Counted from the stretch's first letter, positions 1 to 15,492 are shown. The stretch: DNA of 64,000 nt from Albifimbria verrucaria (GCA_020081605.1 JAHREC010000009.1:2046001-2110000); one strand, 5' to 3'. The notes: generated by a model from the sequence alone, not told the origin. Program-made: numbers and translations.

Positions 1-1
1 T

Positions 2-1748
2 GCTGGCTTGAAGTGGGTTGGCAGCGTCAATGAGCTCAACGCAGGTGAGTAGCCACTGACTGGCACCTACGACAAAGAGTTGCTCACAGGTAAAACAGCT
101 TACGCCGCCGACGGCTATGCCAGAATAAACAAGATGTCCGCGCTCATCACCACGTTTGGGGTTGGAGAGCTCTCCGCTATCAATGGCGTTGCTGGCGCCT
201 TCTCGGAGCGCATTCCCGTCGTGCACATCGTGGGTTGCCCATCCACCATCTCTCAGCGCGACGGCATGCTTCTCCACCACACGCTCGGCAACGGCGACTT
301 CAATGTTTTCGCAAACATGAGTTCGGAAATCTCTGTCGATGTCGCCAAGCTTAACAAGCCCTCGGAAATCGCCAGTCAGATTGATCACGCCCTCCGCCAG
401 TGCTGGATCAAGTCACGACCTGTTTACATCATGTTGCCCACGGATATGGTTCAGGCCAAGGTCGAAGGTGCCAATCTCGATACTCCCATTGACCTGACGG
501 AGCCTACGAATGACCCCGAGGCCGAGGATTACGTTGTCGATGTTGTGCTGCGATATCTCAAGGCAGCCAAGAACCCAGTTCTTCTCATCGACGCTTGCGC
601 TGTCCGCTTTCGTGTTGTCCAAGAGGTGCACGACCTCATCGAGAAGACCAATCTACCCGTCTTTGTGACCCCTATGGGCAAGGGCGCTGTCAACGAGGAA
701 CACCCTAGCTACGGTGGTGTCTACGCTGGTGATGGTTCTCATCCAACTCAAGTGAAGGACATTGTCGAGTCATCGGATCTTGTCTTGTCCATTGGCAGTC
801 TCAAGGTAGAGTTTCGCCCCTGCCCCCGTCAAAAAGTCCCAGGTTCCCGCTAATCAATTCCTATAGAGCGACTTCAACACTGCAGGCTTCTCATATCGCA
901 CATCCCAGCTCAAGACCATTGACCTTCACAGCGATCACTGCGTTGTCCGATACTCCACGTACCCAGGTGTCAGGATGAAGGGTGTGCTGCGCAAGCTTAT
1001 TGAGCAGATTAACCCCAAAGAGCTTTCTGCTCAGTCAAGTCCCTCTGTTAAGAATGACGTCGAAAGGTTTCAGGATGGGTCATCCACCGTTACCCAAGCC
1101 TGGCTTTGGCCTCGTGTCGGGGAGTTCCTGAAGAAGAATGATATTGTTGTTACAGAGACAGGTACGGCGAACTTTGGAATCTGGGATACAAAGTTCCCAG
1201 CCGGTGTGACTGCGCTCAGCCAGGTTCTTTGGGGTAGCATTGGCTGGTCAGTAGGTGCCTGCCAAGGCGCTGCTCTTGCAACCAAGGACAATAACAGCAA
1301 TAGACGAGTCATCTTGTTTGTTGGCGACGGTTCGTTCCAGTTAACTGCTCAAGAAGTCAGCACCATGATCCGTCACGATCTCAAGCCTATCATGTAAGTC
1401 TACACCCTTTGTATGACCAGGCATTTCGGTTACTAACCAAGAAGCAGTTTCGTTATCTGCAACGAGGGCTTTACTATTGAAAGATTTATTCACGGCATGG
1501 ACGCGTCTTATAACGACATCAACCAATGGAACTACAAGGGGCTCGTCGATGTCTTTGGTGGAGGCGACAAGGCCAAGAAGTTCGTGGTCAAGACCAAGGA
1601 TGAGGTCGATGCCCTGTTCAAGGATGCTGATTTCAACGCGGCAAAGACTCTGCAGTTTGTAGAGCTCCATATGCCTAAGGAGGACGCGCCTCGAGCATTG
1701 GTCAAGACGGCAGCTGCCAGCGCCAAGGTCAACGCAAGAAGAGAATGA
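2..1748 (+). CDS. pyruvate decarboxylase, 5' partial
   Basis: Thiamine diphosphate and Mg-dependent cytosolic enzyme that decarboxylates pyruvate to acetaldehyde in alcoholic fermentation. Exons 2-44, 90-805, 867-1393 and 1448-1748 give about 528 residues in one frame; the first tens of residues lie left of the window. The opening exon reads into [13 protein letters not shown], the conserved PDC region that follows the catalytic glutamate. The middle part matches the central domain, and the C-terminal domain carries the ThDP motif VGDGS followed about 26 residues later by the CNEGFTIE segment. The reading frame is intact across three short introns. A related indole-pyruvate or branched-chain 2-oxoacid decarboxylase cannot be fully excluded from sequence alone, but the ascomycete PDC fit is strong. 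Confidence 0.93.
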
Positions 1749-2207
1749 GCAGTGCAAAGCAGGACGCGAGTATAACCGAGTCATACACCGTTTCTTTTGC
1801 ACGTCCATGTAATATCATTAATGTCTGGAATAATTCATGAGAGTAGGAGAGGGTTTCTTTATGGAGAGTAGCATCTGATATTCGTCACCAATAGTTTGAA
1901 ATGGGAAAGTTCATGATCAACTCAATAACAAGGTTGCACTTTTGAAACCCAGGGCCTCTCGTGCAATAATTCCCATTCAGCAAATGAATGGACCCAAACC
2001 ATTATTAAATAAGTTTTTCTTATCAAGGGAAGCAGGAAAAGTCATGGCCGTACATATAATACCCGAACAGATCGACTGTGCTGGTCGGATGACTAAGCCA
2101 CCAAAACTCTAGCAAACTACCTGGCAAGCCACTTTTTCTAAAGACTATCGACCCTCATTTCACCTGTAAGAGGTGTGGATTCTCACAGGCATTGACAACC
2201 TACCACC
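1749..2207. other. intergenic, PDC 3' / TAN1 5'
   Basis: There is no coding signal. The stretch holds the PDC 3' UTR and the upstream region of the next gene on the same strand, with AT-rich patches around 1975-2060. No repeat was noticed. Confidence 0.6.
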
Positions 2208-3563
2208 ATGAGTGAGGGTAATAACAAGCGAAAGCAGAACCATGGCGGCTCGCATGGAGGCCCATCTGCTAAGAGAAGTAAGGTAAGTCTGAGACCACAG
2301 CTCTTCACCTGCGAACCATGGGCCAGTATAACATGGCCATCGTCGATTTTAACGCTGATTGCTCATACGTAGGGTGGCAATGCCGGGCGGTGGAAGACAG
2401 CACATCACAAGGCCAAGGTGGCTGAGAAGGTCGTAATGGGCACAACTTTCAGCGTTGGTGACGAGGGCATCTGGGTCACCTTTGCCAAAGGCATGAAGTT
2501 CAAGGCAGTTCGCGAGTTCCGGGAGCTTTGTGAAGCGGTACGTGGCTGAAATCAACCCGGGTCTTGGTTTTTGTCGTGCCTTGGTTCAATTGCTAACTAT
2601 GACTTACCAGTATGGCAAAGAGCTGTACGGTATACCCACGTCTGATGAGAAGGCCCAGGCGGATGATGATGATGATGAAGACCAAGACATTGAGCAGTCT
2701 ATCGAGCAGGAGCTCTCCAAAATGCGGTCTTCGCAGAAGCCAAAGTCCCGCCAGGTCTTCACCCCCGTCTCGACTGGGATTGAGTGCCTGTTTTTCATGA
2801 AGACCATGAAGCCGGTGGAGCCTGATAAGTTGGCTCTCAAGATATGCCAGGACGCGAGAAAATGCACCGATCCAATGTCGCGGAAGGTCAAATACGTCAA
2901 CCGACTGGCACCGGTCCTTGACACTGAGAAGGCTACAGAGAAGGGCATTCCGAAGGTCGCCCGGTCGGTCCTGTCGTCGTACTTTGAGCTGAATCCTGAA
3001 GTCGAGGGTGATGCGGAGGCCACGTCGGAGGCCAAGAAGGAGGGAGAGGCGGAGCCCAAGGATGGGGAAGGCACAGCGGCATATACGGTACGCTTTTAGT
3101 GAACTCGTTAACGAGAATCAAGCTGACAAGGTTGCAACAGTATGCTATCCGTCAAAACATCCGGAACCACGACATCTTTAGGTCAGATGCCGTCATCAAG
3201 ATGGTGGCCGGCCTTATCAGCCCGCGACACAAGGTTAACCTGACGAACCCCGACAAGGTCATCTTAATAGAAATCTTCCAGGTACATTATTCAGCATTCC
3301 CAAACCTCAGAGAGTCTTGTACTAATCTGCCTTAGTCACATTGTGGTATGTCCGTCGTGGACGGCCGAGAGTGGGAGGCATTGAAGAGATACAACGTTAA
3401 TGAGGTGTACAAGCTTGCGTCAGAGGAGGCAGACGCTGCTACTTCGAAGAAGGGGAGGACGGTGAGGCCAGTGCACCAAAGGCCTGATTTGTGCATTGTC
3501 CATGAGGAATTGAGGGGCAGGGTTGACTTCACTGGACGTTTGTCGATATCACAAAGCATCTAG
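2208..3563 (+). CDS. TAN1: tRNA acetyltransferase Tan1 (THUMP domain)
   Basis: RNA-binding partner of the Kre33/NAT10 acetyltransferase, needed for N4-acetylcytidine at position 12 of tRNA Leu and tRNA Ser. Five exons (2208-2282, 2373-2537, 2611-3087, 3141-3281, 3336-3563) sum to 361 codons plus stop without any frame problem. The C-terminal half has the THUMP signature: a VKYVNRLAPV segment, then YAIRQNIRNHD, NPDKVILIEIF and CGMSVV. The N-terminus is basic (RKQNHGG..KRSK), as expected for a nuclear RNA-binding protein. An acidic run, DDDDDEDQD, sits near the middle. The start ATG at 2208 is the first in frame and is followed by an exon ending in a perfect GTAAGT. It is convergent with the next gene, with only 90 bp between stop codons. 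Confidence 0.92.
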
Positions 3564-3653
3564 AACTCGTAGTTCCTAACGCTACTAGGGCAATACCAGT
3601 TGGCTAAAGTTGTGTGTATGCCTTATATATCAGTTTTCAGACTGCCATTCGTA

Positions 3654-5590
<1,937 letters not shown>

Positions 5591-6418
5591 GACAGCGCGA
5601 GTTTGATTCGTGATACAGAGTCTGACCAGTATTCTCGAACACCATCAGACGGAAGTGGGAGATTGATAGCGTAAGAGAGGTGAGGTTAACAATGTCTGCG
5701 TGAGAAGAAGAGTTGTAGAAGAAGGTAGTGGCTTGTCGAAGACAGCTCTATATCAACTTGACCACTGGAAAGAAAAAAATTAACCAACAGAGAGGTAAGT
5801 AGACAGGCTATAAGCATTTAGTGGATTGATGTCAACGACGATGCATATTCCGACTACTCCATCATCAAGGGCAACATGAAAATTATGAGGAATAAAATAG
5901 ATCCTCTCAGGTGACTCCAGCAAATATCGGGAACGAAATGCTTTCTTCATGAGGTGAAACTATCTGATGGGGTTTACAGATTTTAATATTAAGCTGGTGC
6001 ATCCTAAGCATGTATCAACCACAGGTGTCTGAAAGTACAGGAACCTCTTTCGTCACGAGAGGCCAATAAGGAACCCCACCTCTGTACTTTGACACAAGGT
6101 ACCCGCGCACACCCCACACTTGGGCTCAGCCGCCTATAGCTAGTGAACAGCCCATCGTTCTCAGCAGCCATTTCGCGTTTAGATAGGTACATTAAAGTAC
6201 CCCACGCTCAAACACGTCAGGGTATTAGCCAAGTCGCGTCTCGCCAGAGGCGTCTTTCCATCTACCATCAGGCTCTTTGAGCGCTCCAAACCCAATCGTT
6301 GCCTCGGAACCACGGCGACGCACCCCAGTGCCGACTATGGTATCGCTTGCAAAGCCTGACACGCAACCCATTCCTTTCTCCTCGGATCCATAGACTCTGG
6401 CCCCCGTGCATCGTCGTC
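5591..6418. promoter_or_regulatory. divergent intergenic region ECD / SMC6
   Basis: 828 bp between two divergent starts must hold both promoters. I saw no ORF with family support, and no clear TATA box or recognised operator. Confidence 0.5.
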
Positions 6419-9400
6419 ATGGCTCCTATCAAGCGTTCGCGCCGCGTCCGAGACGATGAGGATGAAGAGGCTGTCGATGTCCAGGAGGCTCGTGCCAGAC
6501 TCCTCAATAGCTCAGCTGTAAGTCTCCCACTCCGTCTTTTCTGCATCTTCTCGAGGACCTCATACTGACCTTGACCAGACCAAGAGGGCGCGCATCTCCT
6601 ACGATGGACCCAAGAGCTCCCCAGCACCTCCTCAGCGAACCGTCTCGCCACCAAGTTCCGAAAGCGAAGATGAAGCCGACTCACCAGCGCCCGACTCTCC
6701 CCTCAGACCCAGTACGAGCTCATGCGAGATGCCGGATTCAGGCATCTGCAGGATACTGAGTGGGACGACCAACAAGCTACCCAGAAGCTGATGCGCCGTC
6801 CTACACAACTGGGCGACAACATGGTCGCAGAGAGCGGCATCATAGAAAGCATCACTTGCTGCAACTTCATGTGCCATGAGCGATTACATGTCGAGCTAGG
6901 CCCACTCATCAACTTCATAGTCGGCGAGAACGGAAGCGGGAAGAGCGCCGTCTTGACAGCCCTCACCCTATGCTTAGGAGGAAAGGCGAGCGACACAAAC
7001 CGAGGTGGCAGCCTACGCTCTTTTGTCAAAGAAGGACAAGAGCATGGAAGTCTCGTCGTCAAGATCAAGAACGCTGGCTCCGATGCCTACTCGCCCGATA
7101 TTTACGGAGATTCCATTATCGTCGAGCGACACTTCTCCAAGTCCGGGGCAAGCGGTTTCAAGATCAAAAGCGCCACTGGCAGAATTATCTCCACGAAGAA
7201 ACAAGAGGTCGACGAAATTTCCGAGTGGTATGCTCTCCAGATGGGCAACCCGCTTACCGTTCTTTCACAAGACAATGCTCGACAGTTTCTAAACTCCGCC
7301 ACGCCCGCTCAGAAATATAAATATTTTGTTTCTGGTGTGCAGCTAGAGCAGCTCGACAACGACTACAAAATGTCCCAAGATACTTTAGACAAAACTCTTC
7401 TTCTACGGGATGATCTGGAATCAAGAATTGTTCTTGTAAAGAAGGAGATGGTTGAGGCCCAACGGCTTGCCGAGACTGCTCAGAAAAACCAAACACTTCG
7501 GGAGAAGGCCAGACACTACCGCAATCAGATGGTTTGGTCTCAGGTTGTAGAGCAAGAGAGAGCACTAGAGGCACGTAACGAAGATTTGAAGACACGTGAT
7601 CAGCGAATCGTTGAGGCGGAGGAAGATTGCGAGAAAATGGGCAAAGCTCTCATCGAGATAGAGGAAAAGTTAGAAAGAGTCAGGGAAGCCCGAACAGGCC
7701 TCGACGACGATCGCGTTGCTTTTGAAGAAAAGGTCGCGGAGGCCGAGGAAGTGTTCAACGCAGCCAGGAAGGAGCAGGCCGATCTGCAACGTGAAGAACG
7801 AGACGCACATATTCGGCTCAAGACGATGAAGAGTGAAATGACGGCTTGCGAACGCAAAATTCAACAAGAGGAACGCCGGTTGCTGGAGTCCACTGGCTCT
7901 GCACGAGCCGAAAAAGACGCCGAACTGGCCAATGCAACAGCGAAAGAGAGAACGTTAAAGGAACAGCTTGCCGATATAGAGCGACAAAGACCAACATTAC
8001 AGGGCAAGCTGGCTGAAGCCGAGAATTCGCTGACGCAACAGCAACAAGTGAAGGCTCAAAAACGCAAGGAGATCGTGGCGACTGAGCAGCAAGTGCGAGA
8101 GCTCGAGAAAAGCACTGGCTCTGTTTATGACGGGTTCGACCGCGAAATGACAACTCTCGTCAAAGCTGTAGAGGAAGATAGTGGCTTCGAGCATAAGCCT
8201 ATTGGTCCACTCGGTGCTCACATCAAGCTTCTAAAGCCTGAATGGTCTGGGATTTTGGAAAAGACGTTCGGTGAAGCTCTGAACGCTTTTGTCGTGAGAA
8301 ACAAGCGCGATCAATCCAAGCTCTCGGGCTTGATGCGTCGTTCGAACATAAGAAAGCCGCCACCCATTTACATCGCCTATGGTGGGAGGATTGATACGCA
8401 AAGCCAGGAGCCGCATGAGAACTTCGACACCATTCTAAGAATTCTCGAGTTCGACGACGAGATAATCCGGTCACAACTTATCATCAACAACCAGATTGAG
8501 AAGATAATACTGGTCAAAGAGCGTTTAGAAGCTGAGCGAATAATGATCGACGGCGACGGCCCTCCGCGCAATGTCGCTGCCTGTATTTGCTTCCATGACG
8601 GAAAAAACAAGCGCGGTCAAGGATTGAGGATCACAAACCGAAATGGGACCATAGGAACCAGTCCAATTCGTCCAACGGGACAACGGCCGAGAATGCAATC
8701 AGACTCCGGACGTCAAGTCGCCCTACAAAAGAGCACCTCCGACAGCTAGGCCTGGAGCTGAGGGAGATAAACCAGGAGGAACGTCAGGCACAGCAGTCTG
8801 TGCAGAGCTGTAGGTCAGACATAGAAGCCAACCGCAAGAAAGTCAAGTCCGTGGAGAATGAGCTCCGTCGTACGCAGGCCGACATGGAACGGGTCTCGTC
8901 TGAACTGGATGCTTTCGAGGAGCAGACGACCGTCTTGTTGTTCTGCGAAACGAGCTTGAAGCCAGACAGGCTGAGGAAGCCCAGGTTGGAGCTCAATATG
9001 GCAACATGCGACTGGCCAAACGCGAACTCACGGCGAAGGTGGAAGAAGCGAAACAGAAGCTTGATGCGAAGAGAGCGGAACGTAATGATTTCCAGCATCG
9101 ACTCAACAAAGCTATAGAAAAGATTCAATCACACGAAAGCATGCGGCGCATCGCCGTTTCTCAAAAGAACGAGGCTTTTGAAAGGGCCGACATCGAGAAA
9201 GCTGAGAGAAAGCGGGCCGAAGAGAAGCGTGATCAGAAGGCAGCCGAAGTGGCTGACTTTACAAGACAGGCCAGCGAAATGGCCCCGGATCGTGTACACA
9301 TCCCTGAAGATGAGTCGTATCAGAGCATCGAGCAGAAGTACAAGAAAATACGTGACCAATTAGCTCAAAGGGAGGCTCGGTTAGGAGCGACAGATCAGCA

Positions 9401-10080
9401 GATTTACGATCGAGCTACCGAGGCCAAAGCTAGGTACGACGATGTGAAGAAACAAACGCACGACCTAGACGACACTATTGCCTCGCTCAAACGAGCCATT
9501 GAACACCGGCTTCACCTATGGCGACAGTTTCAGCGTCAAATCAGTGCTCGCATTCGCATTCAATTCAACTACTTGCTCAGCGAACGAGGTTTCAGGGGCA
9601 AGATCGACCTGGATCACCGTTCAAGGAAAGTGAATATCCAAATCGAGCCGGATGAGACTCGCAAAAGCTCTGCAGGCCGCAACACGAAGACTTTGTCTGG
9701 TGGTGAAAAGTCTTTCTCGTCTATCTGCATGCTTCTGTCGGTCTGGGAGGCGATTGGATCGCCGATCCGGTGTCTGGACGAGTTCGACGTCTTCATGGAC
9801 AATGTCAACAGAGCCATCAGCACCAACATGCTGGTAAGTTAGCTTCTGATATTACTACGCAAGACACAGCTAACTGGGTGGTGTTAGGTCGATGCCGCTC
9901 GTCGCTCCGTATCTCGACAATATATTCTGATCACACCAAATGCAATCGAGGGCGTGCTCGTCTTGACAAAGATGTCAAGATCATTCGGTAAGCTATTCTA
10001 GCCCCTGAAAGAAGCATAAGACTTTTGGCTGACTTGAACGTCCCAGTTTGACCGATCCTCGTCAACGAACGTTAATTTAG
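6419..10080 (+). CDS. SMC6: SMC6, structural maintenance of chromosomes protein 6 (four apparent frameshifts)
   Basis: ATPase core of the SMC5/6 complex, which acts in homologous-recombination repair and replication-fork stability in the nucleus. Exons are 6419-6517, 6579-9833, 9888-9987 and 10047-10080. The head has Walker A GENGSGKSA about 140 residues in. It is followed by a long coiled coil, a hinge around the GPLGAHIKLLKPEW..ALNAFVV and DGPPRNVAACICFHDG segments, a second coiled coil, the ABC signature LSGGEKSFSS and Walker B CLDEFDVFMD. The last residues read IIRLTDPRQRTLI. Four single missing bases are inferred: about 6708 (before TQYELMRDAGF), 8726-8730 (AAAA run), 8936-8945 (TTGTTGTT) and about 9951. 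With them the exon sum is a multiple of three and gives about 1163 residues, usual for fungal Smc6. Confidence 0.93.
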
Positions 10081-10311
10081 AGGGTTGGGTGTGAATTTGT
10101 ATTGGGCTCTCATCCTAAGATATCCAACGGGGCGCAGGTTTGGTTTGGGACGAACGGATACGGCGTTTTGAAGATGGTGAGGTAGGGAAATCCTTGCACC
10201 GCTCTGAAAGGCGTTGCTCGCAAGGTTGGTTCAGGTGTCTATGTGTTGGTACAATACATGCTGCGCTGATACACTACTCGTACATTGTTATAATTGATAT
10301 GGACGGTGCCA

Positions 10312-11223
10312 TCATACTCGTACACCTTTACTCCTCAACACGTTGACGCCTGCACTCATGGTGAAGCCAACCCATTGACCAACGGAGCTGGCAACCGTAC
10401 CAGCTGCCTTGATCTCGTCAAGCCGCCTACGCAGGAATCTGTTCGTTTCGATGAATCCTGTGGATCGGTCGTTGGTCATGAAAAGCTCGGTGCTGCTGTA
10501 TATCATGGAAAGGCTTGCTCGCTTGGTGTACCACGACGGGTCGACGGAAGTGTCACCGGAAAGGAACCAGATCTCATCCGACAGCATGGCAAGCTCCTTC
10601 AATGAAGCCGGCACGTTGCTAGGCTGGGCCATGATCGCCAATGCCTATATAAGTTGTCAGTCATGTACTCCAAGAAGACAGTCGACTAGGATGCACCAGC
10701 TTCGACGTACCTCCTGCCAGCGGTGAATGATATCCTTGTTCCCCATCAAGCGCTCCCACGTCAGCGCCTCTACCCTAGCTCCAGCACCGTTATTGCTCAC
10801 ACCGTCCGGGAAGAGGTACTGGCTTCGTGCCGCCAAGGCATCGCGTTGCGTAGCGAGATGGTATCGAATAAGGCTGAAAGGGCCGTCGGCGAGGACGCTC
10901 GGGCTTATGTCGAGGTATCCGGCATCGTGAGCGCCCAGACCGAGTGCGCGCTGGGAGAAGCCGTGCTCTGGGACGTGCTTGTAGGCGGCGGAGAGGATGG
11001 TTTCCTCGACATTCCCGAATGGACCCGGAGGCGGCGGATGGCTGTAGGAGTGGAATGACCGGGTGCTACGCTTGGCCGGCGCATTGGATACGCGTATAGC
11101 AGCGCAGCTTCGTGATGCAATACGGCTTGTCGTTGCCATTGTCACACAACGGCTGGCTAATTGCGTGAGGAGTCTATCGAATGGGCAGAGGTTCTGTTGG
11201 AGTCGTGGTGCGATGACATGCAT
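10312..11223 (-). CDS. COQ9: ubiquinone biosynthesis protein COQ9, mitochondrial
   Basis: Lipid-binding subunit of the mitochondrial coenzyme Q synthome that presents intermediates to Coq7. Two exons (11223-10711 and 10644-10312) are joined across a 66-bp intron with a GTACGT donor. The mature part carries ILSAAYKHVPEHGFSQRAL, the COQ9 N-terminal helix-turn-helix, then LFPDGVSNN, RWQEALAIMAQPSNVP, DEIWFLSGDTSVDPSWYTKRA, and a C-terminal FIETNRFLRRRL helix. The N-terminus is Arg/Ser-rich and fits a mitochondrial targeting peptide. Two starts are possible, at 11223 (281 aa) and at 11139 (MATTSRIASRS, 253 aa). I prefer the second because the presequence begins there in its most typical form. No frame problem was seen. 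It is convergent with SMC6. Confidence 0.9.
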
Positions 11224-14200
11224 ACCTATTACCTGCCAAGCTACCAGTGGGCTTGAAAATTATCGATATCGACTGATAACGACTCCCGTCACCGCGTCTA
11301 TATTGGACTACCCTAAACCATGGGACAACCAGAAATACCATTTCCCATTGCAACGGCAATTATTCCTTTGATTGTGTAAATATAAGAAATCATGGGCTTT
11401 TAAGAATTCGCATGCCATATTTTCTGGTATCTGCGAAATATTTCCTCCTCCGCCACTTCGAGCGACCCATATACTCGAGCAAAGCTTAACTGCTGCTCGA
11501 TCAAGTGTCGCTTGAGGATCTTGACTTTCCAATATTCAGCACCGTAGCGGATCAAGATACGAGCTATGATAGCTACCACCTAAGCGATCTCGATTTGCTC
11601 TTTCTGCAGCGACTATCAGCAATGCGATGGCTCTAAACATGAGGTGACTACATGCGCCAGCTCTTATATTAACTGATGTGACCTGCATGCATAGCTGAAG
11701 ATGTGCGTCACCACGGACTATTGGCTCCATTATACCGCACCGGCTTCCTAGCTGGATGCGAGGGATCCTTAAAAGAGCAGCCTCTTTATCCAGTTATGGA
11801 ACATGATCGACAGCACGAATCATTTTCGGGAGTCGTCCGATGGCCCTGAGACATACAGATCAGAGCCTTTCGCATAGTGCAGTCGGTAACATTAAAGGGC
11901 GCATGAGTGGCTGGCGGAAGTCCCGGCGCAATAGGGAAGGGCATAGTGCTGAGCCACCCACGCTGGTAGTGATGCGCCTTGGCTGCGGCAACTGCAAACA
12001 GGCTCCGACTGCCACTGGGTGGTCCCACGGATGGCATCCCTCACCGGTCTAGGAAGACCGGGGCTCCGGATGAACCTGTGCCATGCGACTCTCTCATGCA
12101 GCGTGTCGCCGTGATGGCGGTTGCGATTGGTCAGGTGCCGTCTCGGTGTGAGGGCTGCCTCATGCCGTGCGACAAGCAATGGATGACAATAGTAGGTATC
12201 GTGCCGCTCAAGGTGAGGAGCGGAATACCAATCACGTTGAAACCCTAGCTCATGGGTGGACACTTCCTGTTCCATCCCTACAGCACTGCAGTGTGCCGTT
12301 GCATTGCTTGCTGAGGCACGCACCTTGCCAAGTCAAGCTTGCTGCTGGGAGGAAACCTGCATGTAAACGGACTGCGGAGGTCCCAAACCACTGCCGTGCA
12401 AGTAAATAGTTCACCACCACACCTCAAATCGAGCTGCCTTATAACGTATTTATGGGACGGGCTTCAGAGTAGACAACAGAGCCGATGGCAGCACAGGCGC
12501 ATGCAAACTCATCAGGATGGTTCTGACTGTCGATTGACGAATGGAGATCCAGGCATGCACCGCGCGCCAACTTGATACGCACGTAAGCGTCTAACCAGGC
12601 AACACCTTGTTAAGCCAACTGGAATGTGACGCCAATGTGTGTCAGTGCCAACATACATCTTATACTGGGCCTGCAAGAATCTCGCATGCTTCTCACGTCA
12701 GTTCCAATGATCACTCGCAAGACGATAATGACCAGGCAAAATGTGGATCTCTTGCCTCATATATGTGTATATCTGGGGCTGATTGCTCACCACCCCACCC
12801 CTCATAGCGGGGATGATTAGATGTACAGAAGCAGGGCGTTTGTCGCACAGCACATCAGGGTATGCTCTCAACTCATCCTGCGCTCAGCTGGGACGAGGCT
12901 GGCTGCTAATGTGCCATAGGGAAAATTTGTCGAAAGACCGACCTAGACCTGGTTCGAAACCTCGACTCACTAGGAAGTCCTGGGTTAATTGTTAGGTTTG
13001 CCAAGACGGTAACCTGATAAGGGCATTAATAAGAGACAGTTCCAATGCCAGCTGGATGGGATAACCCTTGAAAATCTCTCAAGGTGCTCAATAGTTATTA
13101 TGGCCATGGATTTATCCTAGCCACTGATTAGGCCGGAGTGGAGTACATCATTGACTTGAGGCCCATCCCGAGACGCCTCTAGAAAGCCATTAATGATATA
13201 GGCTTATGCTCATGTGTCCTAGGAAGGAGAGCTTGCACCTTGGCGAAGGATATTTTATGCTTGGTGATGCTCACACGAAGCAGGCTGTGCTTGTGAAGTG
13301 ACAGGGGCACACTGTTCATTGTTGGCGGCTAGAACTGGGCACTGTGGATCGTGCAGTTGAGCTGTGGAAGTGCCTGCCGCTAAGACCCTCTTCGAACAAG
13401 CACAGTTGACCATCCCTGTCCGCTGGTACGCGGGGGTGCGGCCGGCTTGGACGTCGGGAATATGCATCAGGTTGCAGCGATTCCAAGCCTGACGGAGGAC
13501 TAGGCAATCCTAGACCACCCACAATCTGCAAGAGATGACGCCAAAGCTACTAAAGTGGTCAGCTTCGTGTGTAAGAACAATAAAAGACAGCATGCCTATC
13601 ATTCTGGGTTGGCGGAAGTGACGACGGCTTGCCATGCATAACGGATGTTGGCTCAATGTAGAGCATGGGATGGATCCCCAATGCCTTCCCCGTGTGGTCG
13701 CAGCAGTGCTACCTCAACCTGAAAAACCTGACAATAATGTTTTATGGATGGATCCATCCAATACGAAACGCCCACCTCTGCTATGCAGAGTGAGAAAGCA
13801 GCCCTGACGAATTCGGTCCCGGATGTGGGCTGATGCAGTAAACGACTGCTAGCTGTTGGACTATGTTACCAAGAAAACGAACTTCTGACACAGCTACCGA
13901 CTGTAAACTCGAATACCGAGGGCAAAGATGAGCAGTAGGCCTGGTACTACCCAACCTAGGGGTTAAGAGCATGATATATTGAGATCTAAATCGATATGTA
14001 TGGAATGGTGTATTCCATTCGCCCTACTCAGGTTCATGTTAGGTTGTATTACTGTTATCATGGATTGGCTGAATGGCCCTAGGAGCAAGAAGCGAGTTGA
14101 GAAATCTTGTGGTCATAGATCTATCTTCGTTAGTACTTTGACCGGTTTCAGAGCAATCACGGTTTTTTTTTACCGGGTAGCCTCCAGACATTCTCTGCAG

Positions 14201-14870
14201 ATCTCTCGGAGCGAATCCAGCTCGCTTCCTAGGGCTCAGGGATCAGCCAGTTCTAAGCAAAGTTTTTCATCTGTGGTCCTCGAAATTCGGAAAGCCCTCC
14301 GCAGATTGGGGGCTTCTCAGCAATTGGACAGAGATCAAGCCCTGCTTTTAATGGCACTGACACCTTTCCACCACACCCCTGCTTACAGGCGTGTCTCTTC
14401 ACTGTTTGATGTGGCTTCATGACAAGCCTTTTCTTGTTGCAGCACCATCAGCGCGTTTTTACGCCTCGTGCCTTTCCCGGCTTGCCCGCAACATCGGGGT
14501 AGAAATCAGAGCACCTTGCTGCATATATTGGCTCGTTGGGTTCCTTTGGCCGTAGCACTGCTGAAGGAGGAGCATGTGCGGCGTTGCGTTGTTGCGGATA
14601 TGCAGCGATCTCAAGGAAGCGCATATGATGCAAGGGTGGGTTACCCTGTTCGCAGATGGGTTGCAGTCCGCGCACTAACCCTTCTTGTAGAAATCATGAC
14701 CCCTTTGGCTTGAGTGGAGATGGTGCCGCTAGGATGTTGTTGACTGTTCCTCGCGCTGGCCGGAGTTGCTGCTGCAACGGGACCAACATGCCCATCGAAG
14801 GGTAGCTTTGTATGGAGAATTTGTTGCTTGTACGCCGATGCAAGGTTAAAGCAAGGAGCATAGATAGCGG
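11224..14870. other. gene-free stretch
   Basis: About 3.6 kb upstream of COQ9 without a supported gene. Open frames are short and match no family I recognise; the longest is 147 aa at 13979-14422 (+). I see no terminal inverted repeats, reverse-transcriptase or transposase motif. Base composition is close to that of other intergenic DNA, not strongly AT-rich as in heavily RIP-mutated transposons. It may be a decayed element or simply long non-coding DNA. Confidence 0.5.
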
Positions 14871-15492
14871 AGCGTGAGGTAAGGTAGGTACTGTAGGTAG
14901 GTACTAAGGTATTTTGAAGGGATACTTAGGGGAGGGGTTGCATAACCTAGTAGGTTAGTACCTACCTAAGGTAGTAGGTAGGCAGGTTCCAGTGGAAGCT
15001 GTCAAGTGGTAGAGATAGTGATAGTGAGTGAGTGGTAGGCATGAACAGATAGTGCTGGCTAAAGGGAAAGAGGTAGGCAGTTAGTTCAGCGGATGTGGTA
15101 CCCACTGGAGCCGCCTGGTGTTTGGAGCAGGTTCGCGGGACCAGAAGGGCAGCTGGAGCTGAGATCAGGCTGGCTAAGGAGAAGTACCTGAGGGACAAGG
15201 CAGGACATTTTTTTGCTTTTGCGGAGCGCACCCCTACGTCTGCGTAGGTACAGGTACCTGTGCTCACCTTGGACGGTGCGCCTTCGCCGTTCATTCGTCG
15301 CCTTCTCCACCCTCGCTGTGTTTTGCGCGCGTCTTTTCTTCTTCCCTTTACAACCTTCTTCCCTACTTGGACCGACCTGACCCCGACGCCGGACCTGGGC
15401 TTCATCTCTAAATTACATGGTGATTACGTGACATTCACCATCAAGTACACACACGTACCTACCGTTTGGCCACCAAGGTATGTAAGACTGTT

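Noticed and set aside
6268..6684. 138-codon Arg/Ser-rich minus-strand frame over SMC6 exon 1
   Set aside because: It is antisense to a supported coding exon and its promoter, with low-complexity composition and no family signal.
12940..12975. GGTTCGAAAC, resembling a tRNA T-loop (B box)
   Set aside because: The flanking bases do not pair into a five-base T stem, and no acceptor stem, D arm or A box is found at the right distance.
13979..14422. 147-codon frame in the gene-free stretch
   Set aside because: No family resemblance, no intron or neighbour support, and ordinary composition for chance ORFs in this region.
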